Shown: positions 59,550 to 64,000 of the stretch, piece by piece
Numbering within the stretch: position 1 is the stretch's first letter
Layout of the letters: each line of letters opens with the position of its first letter
Source: Bacillus sp. EB01
Lineage (GTDB): Bacteria; Bacillota; Bacilli; Bacillales; Cytobacillaceae
NCBI RefSeq assembly: GCF_000613125.1
Contig: NZ_HG964497.1
Location: 3,200,343-3,264,342, forward strand
Reading direction: 5' to 3'
DNA: 64,000 nt
Notes under the pieces: model-generated
What the model saw: the letters and a program-made list of their open reading frames with translations, nothing else
Database searches by the model: none
Told to the model about the DNA's origin: nothing
Position numbers and translations under genes: made by a program

Positions 59550-61244
59550 TTAATTAAATTTTGCCGGTGTGCTTTTTTCCTTCCCAGGCTGGACATAAAG
59601 TTCATTTACAGAAACGGTCCCGCTTACCTCATTGCCTACTAAAATAAGCGGGCGTTTTGTTGGACTGTCTTTCGCATCAATAAACTCAATGCCTTCTGGC
59701 GAAACATCACCTGCAATTGCCTGTGAGAAGTCTCTGCTGTTAAAGTAGTTGGCAAATTGGGCATTTTCGGGATTTGTAATGTTATAGGTCATCACGCCGC
59801 CAATTCTCTCGAGTCCGACAAAGGCAAAAACTTCGCCGCCGACTATGCCGATTTTCACATCTTCTGGCTCAGGTCCTTTTTTCGCGCTGCGTTTTTCGAA
59901 TTCGTCATCATCATTTGACCAGTTGAACACATCTGGCAGCCGTTGAGCAGTAATGGTTTCGAAGTCGCTGCCGCTGTCGTAGACAAGCTCCATTGTATCG
60001 GCCTTCCAAATTGAGAAGGAACGTCCTCCTAATGTGTAAATTGCATCGTTGCCGCGATCGGTTAGTACTTCGAGTTTCTTATACGCATCAGAATTTTTCA
60101 TTTTATCAAAGGCTGCTTGTGCTTCTTCAGCTGTCATACCTTTAATTCGGTCCGGATTTAGTCTAATGGTATTCTTTATATCTTTAAAATCAGCTACGTT
60201 TATAAATGCAGGATCCTCTTCAGGCCACTCAGTGGCATCCCCTTCATTTGCAGTGACAAGATATTCATCACCCTTAATTTTCACATAGGCAACAGAGTCC
60301 GGCATATATGCCCCCAGAATCGGAAGGCGTTCGAGTTCAATTTTTCCATTTCTCGCTGCATCCAGTTCGTTTCCAGGTAAAGAATGATCTTTATAGCCAA
60401 GAGATTTTACAGAAAGAATCTTTCCATTTTTAATATCAATTGTTGCAATTGCATTATTCTCCTGCAGGGTAACAAATGCCTTTTTCCCATCAGCTGAAAC
60501 CGCAATATATTCAGGTTCAAAGTCTTTAACAGCATCCGCTTTGGTTCCGTGGTTGCGAATATGAACATCGTCAGCAATTGCGTTCTGGTCATTAAATAGC
60601 ACACGAGTGGTTTTTCCTGATTTCGCTTCGATAATTGTTACTGAACCTTGAGGGTCCTCGCCATCAAAACCGGCCCTAGGCTCCCCTTCATCAGCGGATA
60701 AAATATACTTTCCGTCTTCTGTTAGTTTTACCATATCAGGCTGTACACCTGCGTCGTATGTTTTGAGGATTTTGCCATCGTAATTCATTACGACGATTTT
60801 GCCGTTTTTTGTATAATCAGCTTCTTGAACCGCTGCAACAATGACATCCCTTTTTCTATCAATTTCAATGCTGGTTACGTCTCCGTATGTAAAGGTATCC
60901 GAATTTACTGCTTCTGCAATTTGAATCGATTTTTCCTTTTGAAGTTGCTGTTGTTCTTTTGAGGACTTTTTCAGGTTTTTGAGACTTACGATATCGATTG
61001 TTTGCCCATACCCGTTAATTACGTAAAACTTCTTATTGTCCGCGTTGTATTTAACGATTTCTGCGACTCCGCCATCTTCATTGCTCAAGCCCATGCTATA
61101 TCCGGCAATTTTCTTGACGTCAAATGAATTTGGAATGGCAGTTTCCGCACTGACAGTATGTACGTTGGCTGGGGTGCCTAGAAGCAGGATACTCCCCGCC
61201 ATAAATGCTTTACTAAACAGGCTATACTTACTTTTCTTGTTCAA
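59550..61244 (-). CDS. Secreted choice-of-anchor-I-like protein
   Basis: A 564-residue exported protein with a signal peptide (NKKSKYSLFSKAFMAGSILLLGTPA). A beta-propeller-like body has repeated strand-turn units (GVAEIVKYNADNKKFYVINGYG, FTYGDVTSIEIDRKRDVIVAAVQ, GVQPDMVKLTEDGKYILSADEGEPR, FEPEYIAVSADGKKAFVTLQENNAIATIDI) and ends with an EGIEFIDAKDSPTKRPLILVGNEVSGTVSV segment. This is the pattern of the choice-of-anchor I domain found on secreted alkaline-phosphatase-like or nuclease proteins. TTG start behind AGGGGGAATTTAG. The last residues are hydrophilic with no LPxTG or SLH anchor, so it may be freely secreted. Confidence 0.78.
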   Translation of the reverse strand: MNKKSKYSLFSKAFMAGSILLLGTPANVHTVSAETAIPNSFDVKKIAGYSMGLSNEDGGVAEIVKYNADNKKFYVINGYGQTIDIVSLKNLKKSSKEQQQLQKEKSIQIAEAVNSDTFTYGDVTSIEIDRKRDVIVAAVQEADYTKNGKIVVMNYDGKILKTYDAGVQPDMVKLTEDGKYILSADEGEPRAGFDGEDPQGSVTIIEAKSGKTTRVLFNDQNAIADDVHIRNHGTKADAVKDFEPEYIAVSADGKKAFVTLQENNAIATIDIKNGKILSVKSLGYKDHSLPGNELDAARNGKIELERLPILGAYMPDSVAYVKIKGDEYLVTANEGDATEWPEEDPAFINVADFKDIKNTIRLNPDRIKGMTAEEAQAAFDKMKNSDAYKKLEVLTDRGNDAIYTLGGRSFSIWKADTMELVYDSGSDFETITAQRLPDVFNWSNDDDEFEKRSAKKGPEPEDVKIGIVGGEVFAFVGLERIGGVMTYNITNPENAQFANYFNSRDFSQAIAGDVSPEGIEFIDAKDSPTKRPLILVGNEVSGTVSVNELYVQPGKEKSTPAKFN

Positions 61245-61383
61245 CTAAATTCCCCCTACTCTCTATTTGTTACCTTTACCATAGCGAAGAACTACATTCG
61301 GGATATTAATTTTTGGTAAAATTTCTATGTTGGTTTTGCTAATAGTAGGTAAATGGTTTGAGAGCGGGGCAATTCGGATAATC

Positions 61384-61418
61384 TCAAAAAGGCTGCCTGA
61401 AATAAAATTCAGGCAGCA
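61384..61418 (-). terminator. Terminator of the second isochorismatase-like gene
   Basis: GCTGCCTGAA and TTCAGGCAGC arms, minus-strand exit CTTTTTGAG. It lies 125 bp after the gene's stop codon. Confidence 0.8.
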
Positions 61419-61542
61419 CGGAATAGAATAATTATGTGTAAGTCCGAAACTCTTTGTCTGGCAACGAGAACCTTCCCTGATTTGCCATTGTGTCAGTAGA
61501 TTGGATTGTCCGTGGTATAACATTCTGGGCAGTATTTAAAAA

Positions 61543-62100
61543 TTACTTATACGAATTATGGGTCGGAAGAAACAGGTCTTCCTCTGCCTTCCTGACAATT
61601 GAAAAATGGTCAACATTGTAATGTCCATGAAGAGTTTCATTATGATGGTTTATAATCTGTTCCGCGGTTAAACTATCATTGTCCGTGGTTGAATGTCCAT
61701 CACCGACTAATGTGACATCAAATCCACTGATCGTTGCTGTTCTGACTGCACTATCTATACAGTGCTGGGTTTTACAGCCCATAATAACAACATGCTCGAT
61801 TTCTTGGGTTTTTAAAAAATTCAGAAGTCCAGTCCCATGAAAGGAATTAGTTGCAGCTTTATCAAAAATCTTAGCATCCTTCGGGACATTAATTTCTTCG
61901 TGAACTTCAAAGCCTTTTCCCTTACCTTCAGCTACATCCAAATCTCTAACAAAGACAATTGGAACTTTAGCTTTTGCCGCTTTTTCAATTGCGATATTGA
62001 TATTCATAATCAGTTGTTGTTTATTAAAGACTTTACTTTCTTCTTGGTTCCCATCAATTAATTCTTGTTGGGCATCAATGATTAATAATGTTTGATTCAT
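61543..62100 (-). CDS. Isochorismatase-family cysteine hydrolase
   Basis: A 185-residue enzyme: Asp9 in TLLIIDAQQELIDG, Lys near 83 in AKIFDKAATNSFHGTGL and Cys near 114 in GCKTQHCIDSAVRTATISGF form the catalytic triad. It differs clearly from the 28349 protein and is not a local duplicate. Such enzymes hydrolyse amides or enol ethers of small molecules (nicotinamidase, isochorismatase, N-carbamoylsarcosinase groups). Start follows AAAGGGGAAAAAC. Substrate unknown. Confidence 0.84.
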   Translation of the reverse strand: MNQTLLIIDAQQELIDGNQEESKVFNKQQLIMNINIAIEKAAKAKVPIVFVRDLDVAEGKGKGFEVHEEINVPKDAKIFDKAATNSFHGTGLLNFLKTQEIEHVVIMGCKTQHCIDSAVRTATISGFDVTLVGDGHSTTDNDSLTAEQIINHHNETLHGHYNVDHFSIVRKAEEDLFLPTHNSYK

Positions 62101-62140
62101 GTTTTTCCCCTTTCAAAAGTGGGGAACGCTTTATGAAAAT

Positions 62141-62197
62141 TTATTTAGGCGTATTCCCCTTTGAATTTTTGGTACCTTCGTATTTTTTGTTAATCAT
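62141..62197 (-). CDS. Possible 18-residue peptide
   Basis: ATG with an ideal TGGGAGGTAGATAGC ribosome binding site opens an 18-codon frame beginning MINKKYEGTK and ending NTPK. It lies upstream of the isochorismatase-like gene on the same strand, so it may be a leader peptide. Too short to judge from sequence alone. Confidence 0.35.
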   Translation of the reverse strand: MINKKYEGTKNSKGNTPK

Positions 62198-62352
62198 GCT
62201 ATCTACCTCCCAAATAAATATTGCCTGCAAATTATATTGCAATTTTTAGACAATTTAACCTTAACACAGTTTCTTTTTATATGTCACTCTTATAAGAAAG
62301 GTTGATAGGTCTATTGGTGTTTCACTAAACTCCCGAGCACGCAATTTTTTTC

Positions 62353-62931
62353 CTAGTTTGCGTTCATCTTATCGATGCCTTTTAGATAGGTTTTGATGAT
62401 GACGTTTAGGCTAAGGTCTGTGTCCAAGTCAAGTCCAAAGCCGCCTTTTTGTTCGAGCGAGGAAAATCCATGAAGGATACTGCGGAGCCCCCGGACAGCA
62501 TGAATTGCACTTTCCCCCTCCATGCCATATGCTTTAAGGACACGTTTAGTAAGGTCAACTATGTTGTTCCCAACCTCGTGAAATTCTTCGTTCATTACGT
62601 TTGGTGTTGAAATTGTTGCCTCATATAAACCTGGATGCCTTCGGACAAAATCAACATACGCTTTTGCTAAATTCATTACCGCTTCTTCCCCGGCAAGGCC
62701 TACAGCTTCATTTACAAGGGAGTTATATAGCTGCTTGATCCCGTACAATGCTATATTTTCATGCAGCCCTGATAACCCATCAAAATGATTGTATAAAGAT
62801 GGAGGGCGGATATTCAGTTCTTTGGCGAGGTTGGCAAGGGTGACTTCAGTCAGCCCTGATTCATCTGCAATTTTTGCGGCTGTTTCTAGAATGGTTTTTA
62901 GCTCCAGCGCTTGTTTCGGTCTGGGTGACAT
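62353..62931 (-). CDS. TetR-family regulator
   Basis: A 192-residue TetR/AcrR protein: DNA-binding helices LKTILETAAKIADESGLTEVTLANLAKELNIRPPSLYNHFDGLSGL, then a TetR_C_33-like ligand domain with VDFVRRHPGLYEATIST and AVRGLRSILHGFSSLEQKGGFGLDLDTD. The start follows AGGAGAGATCGT. It is 10 bp downstream of the MBL-fold gene and cotranscribed with it, and the operon promoter carries two 17-bp inverted repeats that are its likely operators. Confidence 0.88.
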   Translation of the reverse strand: MSPRPKQALELKTILETAAKIADESGLTEVTLANLAKELNIRPPSLYNHFDGLSGLHENIALYGIKQLYNSLVNEAVGLAGEEAVMNLAKAYVDFVRRHPGLYEATISTPNVMNEEFHEVGNNIVDLTKRVLKAYGMEGESAIHAVRGLRSILHGFSSLEQKGGFGLDLDTDLSLNVIIKTYLKGIDKMNAN

Positions 62932-62941
62932 ACGATCTCTC

Positions 62942-63646
62942 CTACATACTATTTTCGAATCTCCGAATAACTTCTTCCATCCGCTCCACGGGGTTTTTTA
63001 TCATTTCTCCATGGCCGGTGGCAAGGATTGACGGTTTTAGTTCGGCTAACTTTTTTGCGCTTTTTAAAGCCGTTGCCTTGCTCCAGGTTCCAAAGGCTGG
63101 GAATGGAAATAGCAATCTTTTGTCGCCAGCTACCGCCAGGCCGGCTCTTGTTTGAAATGCATCGCCAGCAATTAATGCATTGCTGCGGGTGTCCAAAAAT
63201 GACATTGAGCCTGGTGTGTGTCCCGGTGACTCTACAGCAAGCAGCGAACCAATCCTGTCTCCTTCTTTCAAACGTACATCCGCCCTAGTCTTGAGACTTT
63301 TGGGAATACCGCCTTTGATTGGGGTTTGCTCTTCATGCACATCAAGTGATCGGTCCCCTTCCATGATCCTTGAGTCTCTCTCGGATACATGGACCAATGC
63401 ATCGGGAAACGCAGCTTTGATACTATCCAGCGCCCCAACATGATCTTCATGGGCATGAGTAAGAACGATGCTTGTGATCGGCTTACCGATGGTTTCTGCA
63501 GCTTTTATTATTCCCTTTGCGGAAAATGGCATTGCGGCATCAACCAGTGTCAGCCCGTTTTTTTCTTCTACAAGGTAACAATTGACTGGAAAAACTCTTG
63601 GCATTGTCGTTAATTGATACAACTCGCCCTCATGAATTATTCTCAT
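62942..63646 (-). CDS. MBL-fold metallo-hydrolase
   Basis: A 234-residue metallo-beta-lactamase-fold enzyme: HxHxDH motif in THAHEDHVGALDSI near 61-68, ESPGHTPGSMSFLD near 145, LIAGDAF with metal Asp near 163, and ATGHGEMI near 213. Related enzymes hydrolyse thioesters, lactones or related substrates; the lactonase, glyoxalase and other groups cannot be separated by eye. The start at 63646 is fixed by AGGGGGCGTGGAA. First gene of an operon with its TetR regulator. Confidence 0.87.
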   Translation of the reverse strand: MRIIHEGELYQLTTMPRVFPVNCYLVEEKNGLTLVDAAMPFSAKGIIKAAETIGKPITSIVLTHAHEDHVGALDSIKAAFPDALVHVSERDSRIMEGDRSLDVHEEQTPIKGGIPKSLKTRADVRLKEGDRIGSLLAVESPGHTPGSMSFLDTRSNALIAGDAFQTRAGLAVAGDKRLLFPFPAFGTWSKATALKSAKKLAELKPSILATGHGEMIKNPVERMEEVIRRFENSM

Positions 63647-63661
63647 TTCCACGCCCCCTAA

Positions 63662-63709
63662 AACTAATATCATTAGTTTTATTTTAACTAACATCATTAG
63701 TTTTAGCAA
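63662..63709 (-). promoter_or_regulatory. MBL-TetR promoter with two operators
   Basis: Minus-strand TTGCTA (63709-63704), 17-bp spacer, TAAAAT (63686-63681). Two 17-bp inverted repeats are present: AACTAATATCATTAGTT (63662-63678, perfect apart from its centre) and AACTAACATCATTAGTT (63686-63702). The second fills the spacer; the first lies just downstream of the -10. Centres are 24 bp apart. Autorepression by TetR is the natural reading. Confidence 0.85.
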
Positions 63710-63743
63710 CTATTAAATTTGGGACATTCAACTAAGGAAAATT

Positions 63744-64000
63744 TCGCCTCTCCTAGACACTGATTATTGTATTAGACCGGCTCTCTTGGATTATTCCGCT
63801 ACTCCCAAACTCTGATTAATCTGTGAAACCGGCTCTCTCAGATTAATCCGCCACTCCCGAACTCTGATTAATCTGTGAGACTGGCTCTCTTGGATTATTC
63901 CGCCTCTCCTGAACTCTGATTAATCTGTGAGACTGGCTCTCTTGGATTATTCCGCCTCTCCTGAACTCTGATTAATCTGTGAGACTGGCTCTCTTGGATT
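63744..64000. repeat. 52-bp tandem repeat array, continues past the window edge
   Basis: Units starting (C)TCTGATTAATCTGTGA begin at 63758, 63810, 63862, 63914 and 63966, exactly 52 bp apart. Copies 3-5 are nearly identical, copies 1-2 increasingly diverged. Each holds ACTGGCTCTCTTGGATTATT and CCGCCTCTCCTGAA. No open frame or known element was recognised; the array is cut by the window end. Confidence 0.9.

Noticed and set aside
63744..64000. Possible CRISPR array at the window end
   Set aside because: The whole 52-bp unit is repeated, so there are no unique spacers; no leader or cas genes seen.

Overview
The window looks like a chromosomal accessory/housekeeping mix from an AT-rich, endospore-forming member of the Bacillaceae (Bacillus, Neobacillus, Mesobacillus or a close relative). 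The grounds are several YjcZ-type small sporulation proteins, a spore-coat transglutaminase (Tgl), a CotA-like multicopper oxidase, a MerR/alcohol dehydrogenase pair arranged like B. subtilis adhR-adhA, strong AAGGAGG-type ribosome binding sites, frequent TTG/GTG starts, and abundant Rho-independent terminators. No rRNA, tRNA, CRISPR array, complete IS element or prophage was recognised. Genus-level placement is inference.

Layout. 0-6.3 kb: small hypothetical genes, a DUF6944-like repetitive protein, a CotA-like oxidase, and an orphan pair of WXG100-like proteins, set among copies of a short dispersed repeat (core CTGCCCCGTT). 6.3-11.2 kb: acetyltransferase, the adhA/adhR divergon with two MerR-type palindromes, a YjcZ peptide, a Rossmann-fold protein, and a YxjI-like/membrane protein operon. 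11.5-15.1 kb: a KASIII (FabH-like) gene interrupted by an in-frame stop and abutting a 5'-truncated GntR regulator, then an LrgA/LrgB pair and a methyltransferase. 15.2-22.3 kb: a MITE-like repeat, alkaline phosphatase with possible PhoP boxes, Tgl, a YjcZ chimera, a GH3 beta-glucosidase with an upstream palindromic operator, a 21-bp periodic array and a lipoprotein. 22.4-35.7 kb: M20 amidohydrolase, GNAT, ACT-domain protein, YerD-like FMN protein plus SDR, a second MITE-like element, isochorismatase-like hydrolase, YqcI/YcgG-family protein, SDR, an HprK paralogue, a DUF1801 protein and an RND exporter.

35.8-47 kb: a degraded stretch with gene ghosts (SDR and DUF1801 C-termini, a GH65 phosphorylase tail next to pgmB, a polymorphic-toxin C-terminus next to a candidate immunity gene, a broken membrane protein), alternating with two MFS transporters and small membrane proteins. 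47-50 kb: a Gly/Tyr/His repeat protein, nitroreductase, an SRPBCC-ArsR pair and two YjcZ peptides. 50-57 kb: an FUSC-family exporter and a metabolic locus in which a LysR regulator and a carboxymuconolactone-decarboxylase-like protein face a GntP permease and a beta-hydroxyacid dehydrogenase. 57-64 kb: an SH3b3-C39-like secreted protein, a small membrane protein, a secreted choice-of-anchor-I-like protein, a second isochorismatase-like hydrolase, an MBL-fold/TetR operon with two 17-bp operators, and a 52-bp tandem repeat running off the right edge.

No single complete novel system stands out. The best leads are the two repeat elements that share terminal inverted repeats but carry different interiors, the orphan WXG100 pair and the toxin-ghost/immunity pair, the diverged stand-alone HprK, and the phased 21-bp and 52-bp arrays. 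All family names rest on motif recognition by eye; no database search was run.
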